A DNA stretch of 64,000 bases from RHKX01 sp046330285 (GCA_046330285.1 JAXLSX010000006.1:62001-126000), one strand, 5' to 3'. Shown: positions 16,256-24,469, numbered from the stretch's first letter. Program-made: numbers and translations. Notes: generated by a model not told the origin, from the letters alone.

Positions 16256-17833
16256 CTACTGGTCCTTCGAGATCAGCCAGAACCGGAAGATGAACGATGG
16301 ATCGAACGTCTCCTCGACTCCGTTGACTCCGTCGCGGACCGCGGCGACCTGATCGGCCTGCCAGATCGGGATCGTCGGCGCGTCCTCGGCGCCGATCTCC
16401 TGGATCCGGTCGAAGGCCTCCTGCCTCGTCTGCGGATCGTCGGAGGACCGCTCCTGGCCGATCAGCTTGTTCATCTCGGGGTTGTCGTAGTGGATGTTCA
16501 GGAAGCTGTCCGGCAGGTAGAACGGCGACGTGTAGTCGTCGGCGTCCGGGTAGTCCGGGAACCAGCCGAGCTGGTACTGCGGGTACTTGTCGGTGAACGC
16601 CGCCGTCGAGTACTGGTTCCACTCGGTCGACTTCAACGTCACGTCGAAGAGGCCGCTCTCGTCGAGCTGGCGCTTGATCTCGGCGTACTCGTCGCCGGAG
16701 GCCGTCCCGTAGTGGGAGGGCGTCCACCAGATCTCGAGCGGCACCGGCGTGTCGACGCCGGCGTCCTCGAGGGCCTGCTTGGCGCCGTCGGCGTTCGGAC
16801 CCTCGCCGTACTTGTCGGCGAACGCCTGGTTCGCGTACTCGACGCCCTGCGGGATCATCGAGTAGAGCGGCTGGACGGTGCCGTTGTAGACGTTGTCGGC
16901 GATCGACTGGCGGTCGATCGTCTGCGCGACCGCCTGGCGGATCGCCTGCTTCTGGGCGTCGTCGGTGCCCTCCTGCAGCTTCGTGTTGAACACCAGGTAG
17001 CGGATCTCGGTGCCGTTGCCCGAGATCACGTTGACGCCGTCGGCCTGATCGAGATCGTCGATGTCGGTCGGGCTGAGGCTGCGGTAGGCGATGTCGACAT
17101 CGCCGTTCTCGACCGCGAGCTTCAGCGGCGAGGCCTTGTCGAAGTACTGGATGATCACCCGGTCGTTCTTGGCCGGGGAGTCGCCGGAGTAGGAGTCGCT
17201 TTTCTCCATCACCGTCTGCTGGCCGGGCTGGTACTCGGCGAGCGTGTAGCGGCCGGAGCCGACGACCTGGTCACTCGGCTGGAGCTTGTTGTCCGGGTAG
17301 ACGTCGGAGGGGACGATCGCGAACGAGCCCGTGGTCAGCAGCAGCGGCCAGGTCGCATCGGACTCCTTGAGCTGGAAGACGACCTTGTTGTCGCCCTCGG
17401 CCTTGATGCTCTTCATGTTCGCGAGCAGCGAGGAGGCGCCATTCGGGTCGGCGATGTCGACGTTGCGCTCGAACGAGTAGACGACGTCCTCGGCGGTCAG
17501 GTCGGAGCCGTCGGAGAACTTCAGGCCGTCCTTGAGCGTGCACTCGAAGACCTTGTTGTCCTTGTCCGTGAAGTCGCAGCTCTCGGCCGCGTCGGGAACG
17601 GCCTTGTTTCCGCCGGGCTCGATGGTCAGGAGGTTCTGGTACATCGAGTAGATGCCGTCGTAGGACGGCAGGTCGTATGCCCCGGCCGGGTCGTAGGAGA
17701 TCGGCTGGTCCGTCGTTCCGCGGATGATCGTGCCACCGGAATCACTGCCGGAATCGCTGCTGCCGCAGCCGGCGACGATGAGTGCGGTGACGGCGGCGGC
17801 TGCGAGTACGAGCAGCAGACGGACCTTGGTCAT
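16256..17833 (-). CDS. oppA: Peptide ABC transporter substrate-binding lipoprotein (SBP_bac_5 family)
   Basis: 525 residues from ATG 17833, preceded by GGGAGG. Lipoprotein signal ends at LIVAGC (Cys24), followed by a Ser/Gly-rich linker. Family-5 features include LTAEDVVYSFERNVD (residues ~105–120), VVGSGRYTLAEYQPGQ and the C-terminal IPIWQADQVAAV. Length is normal for peptide or nickel-type family-5 binding proteins. As the first gene of oppABCDF it would capture oligopeptides outside the membrane. Specificity cannot be read from the sequence. Confidence 0.92.
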   Translation of the reverse strand: MTKVRLLLVLAAAAVTALIVAGCGSSDSGSDSGGTIIRGTTDQPISYDPAGAYDLPSYDGIYSMYQNLLTIEPGGNKAVPDAAESCDFTDKDNKVFECTLKDGLKFSDGSDLTAEDVVYSFERNVDIADPNGASSLLANMKSIKAEGDNKVVFQLKESDATWPLLLTTGSFAIVPSDVYPDNKLQPSDQVVGSGRYTLAEYQPGQQTVMEKSDSYSGDSPAKNDRVIIQYFDKASPLKLAVENGDVDIAYRSLSPTDIDDLDQADGVNVISGNGTEIRYLVFNTKLQEGTDDAQKQAIRQAVAQTIDRQSIADNVYNGTVQPLYSMIPQGVEYANQAFADKYGEGPNADGAKQALEDAGVDTPVPLEIWWTPSHYGTASGDEYAEIKRQLDESGLFDVTLKSTEWNQYSTAAFTDKYPQYQLGWFPDYPDADDYTSPFYLPDSFLNIHYDNPEMNKLIGQERSSDDPQTRQEAFDRIQEIGAEDAPTIPIWQADQVAAVRDGVNGVEETFDPSFIFRFWLISKDQ

Positions 17834-18010
17834 ACGGGTGTCCTCCCACGGAAATCGATTGCCCTGAGCCCCGGGTTCGCCCCCGGGTCCTCCTCCTGCC
17901 CGCCACCCTACCCGGAGAGGGCACATCGCGAAACCTCGAATTCCGGGAACCGCAGCGAGCGTCCGGCGATTCGGGTCACGCGCGTCGGGGCACCGGGTAG
18001 CCTCGGGCCG

Positions 18011-18802
18011 ATGGAAGCCTTCACCGCCGCCCATCGCGGCGGGACCGGATCGCCGCTCCTGCTGCTGCACGGGTTCACCGACACGTGGCGGACGTGGGAG
18101 CTGGTCCTCCCCGCGCTCGAGCTCCGCCACGACGTCCTCGCGCCGACGCTCGCCGGCCACGCCGGCGGCCCGCCGCTGCGCGAGCCGGTCGGCCCGGCCC
18201 TCGCCGACGCGGTCGAGGCCGCGATGGACGAGGCCGGCTGGGACACGGCCGACGTCGCCGGCAACTCACTCGGCGGCTACGTCGCCCTCCAGCTCGCCGA
18301 GCGCGGGCGAGCCCGGACGGTCACCGCCCTCGCGCCGGCCGGCGGCTGGGCGCCCGCCGACGACTCCTATCGCGACACCCTCGCCTACTTCGAGCAGATG
18401 CAGGAGCTGCTCGCGCAGGCGGCGCCGTTCGCCGACGCGCTCGTCGCGACGCCCGAGGGCCGGCGCCGCGCCACCATGTTCACGACCACCAACTACGAGC
18501 ACATCCCGGCCGACCTGCTGGCCCACCAGATTCGCGGAGCCGCCGCCTGCGCCGGCGCCGCGGCGCTGATCGCGGGAGCGCAGGACGAGGGCTGGCCGCT
18601 CGACGTCGAACGGATCAGCTGCCCGGTCCGGATCGTCTGGGGCACCGACGACCGGATCCTCCCCTGGCCGGGCGCCGCCGCCGGCTTCCGCGAGGCTCTC
18701 CCGCAGGCGGACTGGGTCGTCCTCGACGGAATCGGCCACTGCCCGCAGCTCGACGTCCCCGCCGAGACGGCGGACCTGATCGAAGGCTTCGCGGCCGGCT
18801 GA
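18011..18802 (+). CDS. Alpha/beta hydrolase
   Basis: 263 residues. Oxyanion-hole motif LLLLHGFTDTWRTWE near the start, nucleophile elbow GNSLGGY (Ser in the middle), acid in WGTDDRILPWPG and catalytic His in IGHCPQLD. The complete triad suggests an active hydrolase of the esterase/haloperoxidase-like group. It is transcribed divergently from the peptide transporter and has a hairpin over its stop codon. Substrate unknown. Confidence 0.87.
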   Translation: MEAFTAAHRGGTGSPLLLLHGFTDTWRTWELVLPALELRHDVLAPTLAGHAGGPPLREPVGPALADAVEAAMDEAGWDTADVAGNSLGGYVALQLAERGRARTVTALAPAGGWAPADDSYRDTLAYFEQMQELLAQAAPFADALVATPEGRRRATMFTTTNYEHIPADLLAHQIRGAAACAGAAALIAGAQDEGWPLDVERISCPVRIVWGTDDRILPWPGAAAGFREALPQADWVVLDGIGHCPQLDVPAETADLIEGFAAG

Positions 18803-18843
18803 CGCCGGCCATGATCGCTACCCGCGGATCCTCAAGCCGCGGG
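18793..18843. terminator. Two hairpins between convergent genes (bidirectional terminator)
   Basis: GGCCGGC (18793–18799) pairs with GCCGGCC (18804–18810), placing the hydrolase stop codon in the loop. CCCGCGG (18821–18827) pairs with CCGCGGG (18837–18843), placing the DUF4234 gene's stop codon in the loop. No T-tract follows, as is common in high-GC actinobacteria. Confidence 0.5.
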
Positions 18844-19245
18844 CCGGCCCTGCGCTTCCCAGACCTTGTTCAGGCAGCTCTGCAGGTAGGGCGGGAAGGC
18901 GACCCCGATCAGGACGAAGAGGATCAGTGCGATCCAGCCATTCGCCGGCTCGACGCCCTGCAGCCGCGCCGCCGCCTGCATCCGCTGAACGCCGCGGTAG
19001 TAGGAGACGAAGGGCGGGATGATCAGCAGGAAGCCCGGAACGAGGGCGAGGACGGAGGTCATCGGACTGTCGCCGAGCTCGTCGGTCCCCCTCGCCCGGC
19101 CCATCTCGGCCATCTCCTTGTTGACGTAGTACCACCAGAAGAGGAGGTAGATCCCGAGTGTGATCAGCCCGAGGCCGAAGACCCCCCAGGGGTTCCGCAG
19201 TTTCGCCATCTCGTTACTGCCGGCGATGGCAACTTCTTCAGCCAT
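18832..19245 (-). CDS. DUF4234-type small membrane protein
   Basis: 137 residues. After a polar N-terminus comes KLRNPWGVFGLGLITLGIYL, then LFWWYYVNKEMAEMGRARG, the signature pattern of DUF4234. Two further hydrophobic pairs follow (VLALVPGFLLIIPPFVSYYR, and GWIALILFVLIGVAFPPYLQ), giving three to four helices. A charged short tail ends the protein. The ATG at 19245 is used because the in-frame region upstream is arginine-rich shadow sequence. Function unknown; it sits between a hydrolase and an ABC-F ATPase without close coupling. Confidence 0.78.
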   Translation of the reverse strand: MAEEVAIAGSNEMAKLRNPWGVFGLGLITLGIYLLFWWYYVNKEMAEMGRARGTDELGDSPMTSVLALVPGFLLIIPPFVSYYRGVQRMQAAARLQGVEPANGWIALILFVLIGVAFPPYLQSCLNKVWEAQGRPAA

Positions 19246-19325
19246 TAGGTCTCCGTTTCTCCCTCGATCTCCGAATTGCGCCGTCACCCTATTCGCTTTT
19301 CCAGCGGACGGATTGGTGCGTCTGC

Positions 19326-20930
19326 TTACCCCAACCGGATCTCCGTGCTCAGGCCGAGGGCGTTGCGCAACCTCAGGTCGTGAGTCGCGACGACGAGGGC
19401 GCCCGGCCACCCGCGCAGAGCCTCCTCCAGCACCTCGAGCGCGGCGACGTCGAGATGGTTCGTCGGCTCGTCGAGCAGCAGGCACGTCGCTCTGGCGACG
19501 GCGATCTTCGCGAGCTCGGCACGGACGAGCTCGCCGGCCGAGAGCGTCGCCGGCGTCCGGGCCACCCGCTCCTGGCGAAGGCCGAACCCGGCCAACGTCG
19601 TCCTCGCGTCGGTCTCCGAGAGGCCGGTCGAGCGGCGGAACAGTCGCACGAGCGAATCGGCGTCCGCCGCCGCGGGCTCGAACTGCCCGAGGGTCACGAT
19701 CCGCGCCGATCGGGCGGCGCGTCTGAACCCCGTCCGCAGAGGCAGTTCCCCGGCCAGCGCACCGAGGAGCGTCGACTTCCCCGAGCCGTTCGGGCCGGCG
19801 AGCAGCACCCGATCGCCATGGGAGACGGAAGCCGAGACGGGTCCGAGCGCGAACGTCCCGCGCTCGACCACTGCGTCGCGCAGCTCGACCTGGAGCGGCG
19901 CCCGCTGCTCCGCGGCAGTCAGTTGCAGGCGCAGCTCGACCGGTTCGCGAGGCGCATCCGGGATCTCGATCCGCTCCGTCCGGCTGCTCATCCTCCGGGC
20001 TCGCGCCCGCATGCCGTCCGCGCGCGATCGCACCCACTCCTTGACGGCCTTGTCACCGTCGCGGGGATTCCGGTCGACCCGCGCCGCGCTCGCCTCCGCC
20101 CGGCGTCGGATCTCGCGCTCGGCGTCGTCGAGCCGGCGACGGGCGAGGACGGCCTCGTCGTGTTCGCGCCGAGCACGCTCACGGGCAGCGGCGCGCTCGG
20201 CTTCGTACGAGTCCCATCCACCCGCGTAAGCCGTCGCCTCGCCGCCGTCGAGATCCAGCTCGACGAGCTCCTCCGCGGCCTCCGCGAGCAGCGCCCGGTC
20301 GTGGGAGACGATCACGTACCCGAAACGGGCGTCCAGCGTCGATCGCAGCCGCTCGAGCCCGTCCGCGTCGAGGTGGTTCGTCGGTTCGTCGATCAGCAAC
20401 ACGTCCCAGCGAGCCGCGATCAGCCCCGCGAGGCCCACTCGGGACGCCTGGCCCCCTGAAAGCGTGCTGAGGGGACGGTCGCCGAGGCCGTCGACTCCGA
20501 GATCGGCGAGAGCGGCGTCGACCCGCGGCACCGCGTCCGGCCCGCCGAGCGCGAGCCAGGCCTCCAACGCCTCGGCATGAGCGTCGATGGCGTCGAGGTC
20601 GCCTGCGGCGAGCCGGGCGTCGAGCTCACCGAGCCGGCGCTCCGCCGGCCCCACGCCGATCCGATCGAGCAGGATCTCGCGCACCGGGCGGGCGTCGTCG
20701 AGGGCCGCGAGTTGTGGCAGCCACCCGACCGTCCCGACAGCCCGCACCTCCCCCTCGTCGGGCGGATCGACGCCCGCGAGAATTCGGAGCAGGGTCGACT
20801 TGCCCGACCCGTTCGGGCCGATGAGTCCGATCCTGCTGGTCGCGTCGACCCGGAGGTCCACGCCCGCGAGAACGGTGCGGTCGGCGATTCGTCTGGTGAT
20901 GTTGCGTGCGTCGAGCAGCGCAGATGGCAT
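19326..20930 (-). CDS. ABC-F family ATPase (ribosome-associated, antibiotic-resistance-like)
   Basis: 534 residues with two nucleotide-binding domains and no membrane segment, typical of ABC-F translation factors. Domain 1: GPNGSGKS near 37–44, signature LSGGQ, Walker B LLIDEPTNHLD. Then an Arg/Ala-rich linker helix pair with many charges (~240–330). Domain 2: GPNGSGKS, degenerate signature LSAGE, Walker B LLLDEPTNHLD. It could be a ribosome-protection (ARE ABC-F) protein; the linker is the element that would decide this. Start ATG 20930; ATG 20969 is in frame and would add 13 residues. Confidence 0.85.
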   Translation of the reverse strand: MPSALLDARNITRRIADRTVLAGVDLRVDATSRIGLIGPNGSGKSTLLRILAGVDPPDEGEVRAVGTVGWLPQLAALDDARPVREILLDRIGVGPAERRLGELDARLAAGDLDAIDAHAEALEAWLALGGPDAVPRVDAALADLGVDGLGDRPLSTLSGGQASRVGLAGLIAARWDVLLIDEPTNHLDADGLERLRSTLDARFGYVIVSHDRALLAEAAEELVELDLDGGEATAYAGGWDSYEAERAAARERARREHDEAVLARRRLDDAEREIRRRAEASAARVDRNPRDGDKAVKEWVRSRADGMRARARRMSSRTERIEIPDAPREPVELRLQLTAAEQRAPLQVELRDAVVERGTFALGPVSASVSHGDRVLLAGPNGSGKSTLLGALAGELPLRTGFRRAARSARIVTLGQFEPAAADADSLVRLFRRSTGLSETDARTTLAGFGLRQERVARTPATLSAGELVRAELAKIAVARATCLLLDEPTNHLDVAALEVLEEALRGWPGALVVATHDLRLRNALGLSTEIRLG

Positions 20931-21055
20931 GAGGAGCTTCCCGTCGGTCGAATGGCGACGACTGTGCATCCGGCGGGAGCCGCGGCGGCGGCTCGGATGG
21001 CCTGGATGTCTAGGAAGCTGCGCCCATCGAACGGCGCCAGAGGCGCCGTCGGCAA
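20931..21055 (-). promoter_or_regulatory. Structured 5' leader of the ABC-F gene with a micro-ORF
   Basis: In the sense of the ABC-F gene there is a perfect 8-bp hairpin (ACGGCGCC/GGCGCCGT, 21031–21049). A 5-codon ORF follows, ATG GGC GCA GCT TCC TAG (21010–21027, peptide MGAAS), then a second 7-bp hairpin (GAGCCGC/GCGGCTC, 20977–20994). The gene starts 47 nt later. This layout resembles translational/transcriptional attenuation leaders of some ABC-F genes. The interpretation is speculative because no convincing ribosome-binding site precedes the micro-ORF. Confidence 0.3.
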
Positions 21056-21097
21056 CGTAGCGGCCGGGACCACGACGCGTCAAGGGCCGCGCCGGGC

Positions 21098-21208
21098 GTG
21101 ACGGTGGGAGCCGACGCCGTGGTGGCCGCGGGAGCCGTCGTCACCCGGGACGTGCCGCCGCGGACGCTCGCCGCCGGTGTTCCGGCGCGGGTGCTACGGA
21201 GGATCTGA
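21098..21208 (+). pseudogene. C-terminal remnant of a hexapeptide-repeat acyltransferase
   Basis: The frame reads VTVGADAVVAAGAVVTRDVP and then PRTLAAGVPARVLRRI before TGA. This is the ending of left-handed beta-helix acetyltransferases (Maa/LacA/CysE-like families). Only this tail is present: the upstream in-frame sequence is unrelated (HDASRAAPG and earlier) and overlaps the leader region of the ABC-F gene. The rest of the gene is missing, so this is a truncated relic and a scar of a rearrangement, most likely where the ABC-F gene was joined. Confidence 0.7.
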
Positions 21209-21223
21209 GCCGGGCTCAGAGCG

Positions 21224-22045
21224 TCAACCGATGCCCAGGCCGCAGATGCCGGGCGCGCCCGTGACGAAGCTCTGGTTGATCCCGCCGCCGTTCAGCTTCG
21301 AACGACCGATCTCACCGTCGACGTAGTTGCCCCAGTAGATCTTCTTCGAGGACATGGCGAGACCACACGCGTAGTTCCCGCCGGGGATGAACTCCCGGAG
21401 AGGCTGATTCCCGTTCAGCTTCACGCGCCCGGTCGCGTTGCCGTCGTAGTTGGTCCAGTAGGCGTACCCGCCGCTGATGTCGACGCCGTAGCAGGGGCCG
21501 GCGTTCGGGACGAAACTCAGCTTGACGTGAGTCCCGTCCAGATCCGCGCGCGCCAGCTTGCCGTTGCCGGAGTTGCCCCAGACGATGAAGTCCTTGTTCA
21601 CCGCGATCCCGCACGAGTCACTGCCGCCGGTGATGAAGTCCTGGCGCACACCGCCGCCGGTCTTCTTGGCGCGGCCGACCGTGCCGTCGTTGTAGTTGGC
21701 CCAGTAGAGGCGCTTGCCCTGGACGGCGACGCCGCAGGGACCGGGGGCACCGGTGATGAAGTTCGGATCGACCTGGTTGCCGTTCAGCTTCGCGCGGCCG
21801 ATCGTCCCGTCGCTGTAGGCGGACCAGTAGATGTACTTCTTGTCGACCGCGATATCGCCGCACGGGGTCTCGCCGGCACCGGTGATGAAGTTGGCGTCGG
21901 CCCCGCTCCCGTCGAGGTTGGAGCGGCCGATGGTCCCGTCGTTGTAGCCCGCCCAGTAAAGGTGCTTGGAAGCCGCGGCCGGAGCCGCCGCAACGCCGAG
22001 GGCCAACACACAACCGAGGAACGCGAATACCGAAGCAGGTCTCAT
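21224..22045 (-). CDS. Secreted six-repeat YWTD-like beta-propeller protein
   Basis: 273 residues: signal peptide (hydrophobic ~6–24, ending APAAA), then six tandem repeats of ~41 residues each, with consensus [LI]YW.NY.DGTIGR.KLNG, then FITGA, then CG[IV]AV. They resemble LDL-receptor YWTD blades, and six blades would close one propeller. Cys occurs once per repeat at the same place (…PCGDIAV, GPCGVAV, DSCGIAV, GPCYGVD, YACGLAM, GICGLGI). The last repeat runs to the C-terminus. The ATG at 22045 starts directly with the signal. Function unknown; probably surface recognition. Confidence 0.82.
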   Translation of the reverse strand: MRPASVFAFLGCVLALGVAAAPAAASKHLYWAGYNDGTIGRSNLDGSGADANFITGAGETPCGDIAVDKKYIYWSAYSDGTIGRAKLNGNQVDPNFITGAPGPCGVAVQGKRLYWANYNDGTVGRAKKTGGGVRQDFITGGSDSCGIAVNKDFIVWGNSGNGKLARADLDGTHVKLSFVPNAGPCYGVDISGGYAYWTNYDGNATGRVKLNGNQPLREFIPGGNYACGLAMSSKKIYWGNYVDGEIGRSKLNGGGINQSFVTGAPGICGLGIG

Positions 22046-22119
22046 GGCCGCGGATTCTGGCAAGTGGAGCGGTCGTAGTCCAGGGGCTGATCGAGGAGCA
22101 GCATTCACGCATCCGCATC

Positions 22120-22242
22120 ATGCGGTGGGTGCGGGGTACGGCCTACGGCCGCTGGTTCGCCGGCGTCGAGCCGACGTTCCTGCGCGCTATGGGCGTGGTG
22201 TCCATTCTGGCGGCCATCGCCACGGTGGCGGACTGGCCGTGA
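22120..22242 (+). CDS. Possible 40-residue membrane peptide (doubtful)
   Basis: ATG 22120 to TGA 22242 encodes 40 residues starting MRWVRG and ending with a hydrophobic stretch LRAMGVVSILAAIATVADWP, which could span a membrane. There is no clear ribosome-binding site (GAGGAG lies about 22 nt upstream) and the frame is also open upstream without a start. It lies in the gap between the propeller gene and the next minus-strand gene. I cannot tell it from chance. Confidence 0.22.
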   Translation: MRWVRGTAYGRWFAGVEPTFLRAMGVVSILAAIATVADWP

Positions 22243-22292
22243 CGGACGCCGAGGCCATCTCATCCGTGAGGGAAGCAACAACCAGCGTTAGG

Positions 22293-22925
22293 TCAGCCGT
22301 GTTCGTGACACCTTCGGTCGGCGGCATCCAACTCTTTCTGCGAGGCAGGGAAGGGGTCTGGGCCGAGCTTTTTCAAGATGCAATCGTTCCGGGCGTCCAG
22401 CTCCCTCTCTTGCTTACGCACGTACTTGCGGAACTTTCGGCCGCTCGCGGCCGTTGAGCTGGGTGCGATGAAGAGGAAGGGTCCAAGGTTGGCCACAAGC
22501 CATTCGCCGTCAACTTGTTCGAACTGCAGTGAAATCTGGGGCGGGTTAGCTGAGTCGCTGGCGACAGCACGGTCGCCTTGGAATTCAACATCGAAATCGT
22601 CGGCGAGGGCGACGAAGTCGATTTCACGCTGATCCTCCGCAAGGGAGGCCGAGATAGAGGCGATGGCTTCCTCGCAACTCCCACCCACTAACGCGGGCGT
22701 CGCGTTTTGCGGGGCAGCCTCGACGACCGCGAGCAAGCTCTCGATGGCGGTGTCGCTAAGCGAGTCGCAGGCTTCCTCCGACTTACCCGAGGTGAGAGCT
22801 TCCAGGTAGGCGCCCGCCCGATCACGAATCTCGTCCTCGTCAGAGCCACCGGGTAGACCGATGTCAAAGAACACAAAGATCCCCACGATCAGAGCGATCG
22901 TCGCCCCCGCCACTGCCCACCTCAC
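22293..22925 (-). CDS. Membrane-anchored hypothetical protein
   Basis: 210 residues. An N-terminal signal-anchor (AVAGATIALIVGIFVFFDIG) is followed by an extracytoplasmic domain. IRDRAGAYLEALTSGKSEEACDSLSD and then QFEQVDGEWLVANLGPF look like an NTF2/DUF4878-type lipoprotein-like fold, but with no lipobox. Two spaced Cys in the body and two near the end (NDCILKK, DRRCHEH) could form disulfides. Base composition is lower in GC than the flanks. No function can be assigned. Confidence 0.7.
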   Translation of the reverse strand: MRWAVAGATIALIVGIFVFFDIGLPGGSDEDEIRDRAGAYLEALTSGKSEEACDSLSDTAIESLLAVVEAAPQNATPALVGGSCEEAIASISASLAEDQREIDFVALADDFDVEFQGDRAVASDSANPPQISLQFEQVDGEWLVANLGPFLFIAPSSTAASGRKFRKYVRKQERELDARNDCILKKLGPDPFPASQKELDAADRRCHEHG

Positions 22926-22972
22926 GCCGATTACGGTATCGGCCTTGTCGCAGATGGTCTTACATCAGCTAG

Positions 22973-23185
22973 ATGGTTGACCGGCGAAACCCGGCGGAGA
23001 AAGCTCTCGATCAGCGATTTACGCTGCGGATGGCCATTGCGACGGGTGTCGTCGTGGCCGTGATCTTCAGCCTTCTGACCAACGTTTCGGCGGGCGCCTT
23101 CGTCTTACTCGTGCTGGCCGGGGCGATATTCGGCGCCGCATGGTGGCGCCTGGCTCGATTCATGATCGACGGCGGCCGGCGTTAG
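22973..23185 (+). CDS. Small two-helix membrane protein
   Basis: 70 residues: basic N-terminus (DRRNPAEKALDQRF), two hydrophobic stretches (MAIATGVVVAVIFSLLTNVS and GAFVLLVLAGAIFGAAWWRL), and a basic tail ending GGRR. The charge pattern suggests both ends inside. It is divergent from the preceding membrane-anchored protein with a 47-bp spacer. Hypothetical. Confidence 0.6.
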   Translation: MVDRRNPAEKALDQRFTLRMAIATGVVVAVIFSLLTNVSAGAFVLLVLAGAIFGAAWWRLARFMIDGGRR

Positions 23186-23236
23186 AAGCCTTGCGCGCTC
23201 CGGTCGCTGGGGCGTTAGAGCCGAACCTCTGGGTAT

Positions 23237-23533
23237 TTGTGCGAGGTGGCAAAGGTTCCTGCTGACGACTGGCGACGGATGGAGCAACAAACGTTTTTGC
23301 CCCCCGGCACGGAGTTTCGACGACGTGCCTACGAGCCATACGGCCCTAGCTGGGATCACGATCATTGCGAGTTCTGCGGAGCGAAATTCGCCCTCCCTGG
23401 CGTCCAACCCGACGCGCAATCAATCGGGTTTACGACCACCGATAAACACGAGAGAGGCGCGGGCTACTACTGGGTATGTTGCGGGTGCTTCGACGACTTC
23501 CAAGTCGAGTTCAACTGGTCGATCTGCGTGTGA
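23237..23533 (+). CDS. Hypothetical protein with two CxxC zinc-knuckle pairs
   Basis: Up to 98 residues. HDHCEFCGAKFA near the middle and YWVCCGCFDDF near the end provide two Cys pairs that could bind one zinc. The remainder is polar with several aromatic residues (FNW at the end). The start is unsure: TTG 23237, GTG 23246 and ATG 23279 are all in frame and none has a strong ribosome-binding site. Cytosolic by appearance. It belongs to the lower-GC hypothetical block. Confidence 0.6.
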   Translation: MCEVAKVPADDWRRMEQQTFLPPGTEFRRRAYEPYGPSWDHDHCEFCGAKFALPGVQPDAQSIGFTTTDKHERGAGYYWVCCGCFDDFQVEFNWSICV

Positions 23534-23668
23534 TCCCGGGGTTGCTCGCGCCGGTTCTGGGGGTCTTCTGACCGCTGCGGATCTCTGACGCTGGTCCCAC
23601 TCGGCCAGCGGGTCGGCATCAGCGAGACGACTCGCGACTTTCGTCGGCGTGGACGGCGATCGCTCCGT

Positions 23669-24058
23669 TCATTTGCTGGGACCTGCCGGGCCGGGTTGAA
23701 AACAGTCGCTTCGCGCCCTGCGGTAGGTTCGAGCGAGCTTCGGTTGTTCAAATTGGGTTCTGACCCCGGCGCTGGCCCACTCGCCCTTGATACCCGCGTA
23801 GCAGCCGCTGTAGGCGGCGAGGTAGATGCATCCGGGACGGTCCCCGGTCGCCGTCGACGCACATGGCTCTGTCACGCCCGATAGCTGGCGCGCGTACGCG
23901 TCGGCGCGTTCTCCGGGCGATCTCCCGGACAGCTTGGTCTGGTCGTTGGACACGGTCTTGTCGGTCTTGACCGCGGGCTGCGTCGTCGTCTCAGAGCTGC
24001 CGCAGCCGACGACCATGACCACGATCCCCGCGACCACGATCCCCGTTCCTCTCCCCAT
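23669..24058 (-). CDS. Small hypothetical lipoprotein
   Basis: 129 residues. Signal MGRGTGIVVAGIVVMVVGC gives a lipobox Cys19 followed by a Ser/Thr-rich linker. The mature part has four Cys (EPCAST, PGCIYLAAYSGCYAG, SDCFQPG), suggesting two disulfides in an extracytoplasmic domain. GERADAYARQLSGVTEPC resembles small secreted proteins of unknown function. No neighbour gives a clue. Confidence 0.65.
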   Translation of the reverse strand: MGRGTGIVVAGIVVMVVGCGSSETTTQPAVKTDKTVSNDQTKLSGRSPGERADAYARQLSGVTEPCASTATGDRPGCIYLAAYSGCYAGIKGEWASAGVRTQFEQPKLARTYRRARSDCFQPGPAGPSK

Positions 24059-24114
24059 GCGCGGCAGCCTACCCGTGGATGCCGTTGAGTCACCAGTCGG
24101 CGAGCGGGTCGGGA

Positions 24115-24387
24115 TCAGTCAGGACCGTTGGTAGTTGCGTCCTTGAAAAGGGCCATATCCGCTCGCCATCGGATGCGCGCGCAGTGCTCGTCGTGTCCGT
24201 GGTGAGAGGGGTCCTGGCGGCAGATGCAGTGGTCCTTTAGCCATTGCGCGTCTTCAGGGTCAAGCCAGAGTGGAATCCTGCCTTCGCTGCGCTCGCGTGC
24301 TGAATCGGTGGGGCGTTCGGGTTCCACGGCGGGCGAGCATATAGACGGCAACAGGGATCGCGGCCCAGTCGATCGCGACCCCGACAC
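24115..24387 (-). CDS. Small hypothetical protein, Cys/His-rich
   Basis: Up to 90 residues. The C-terminal half is the credible part: WLDPEDAQWLKDHCICRQD, then PSHHGHDEHCARIRWRADMA, with three Cys and five His in 25 residues that might bind metal. GTG 24327 would remove an unconvincing 20-residue N-terminus and is at least as likely a start. The tRNA-Glu gene lies 83 bp upstream of its longest form. Confidence 0.5.
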   Translation of the reverse strand: MSGSRSTGPRSLLPSICSPAVEPERPTDSARERSEGRIPLWLDPEDAQWLKDHCICRQDPSHHGHDEHCARIRWRADMALFKDATTNGPD

Positions 24388-24469
24388 GAAAACCGGGTGA
24401 TTGTCCCGCTCACTGCCCCCTGGGCGCCCTGCGTGCCGACGATTTGGCTCTGCCAGCGGGGCGCCTGAG

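Noticed and set aside
16187..18010. Open frame extending the alpha/beta hydrolase frame upstream
   Set aside because: Antisense to the peptide-binding lipoprotein gene; hydrolase starts at ATG 18011.
21966..22457. 163-codon plus-strand frame with a two-part composition
   Set aside because: First part is antisense to the propeller signal peptide, last part antisense to the membrane-anchored protein; no conserved-looking segment.
24388..24469. Possible attachment site at the tRNA-Glu 3' end
   Set aside because: No second copy of the tRNA 3' sequence was found on the left side of the low-GC block and there is no integrase.
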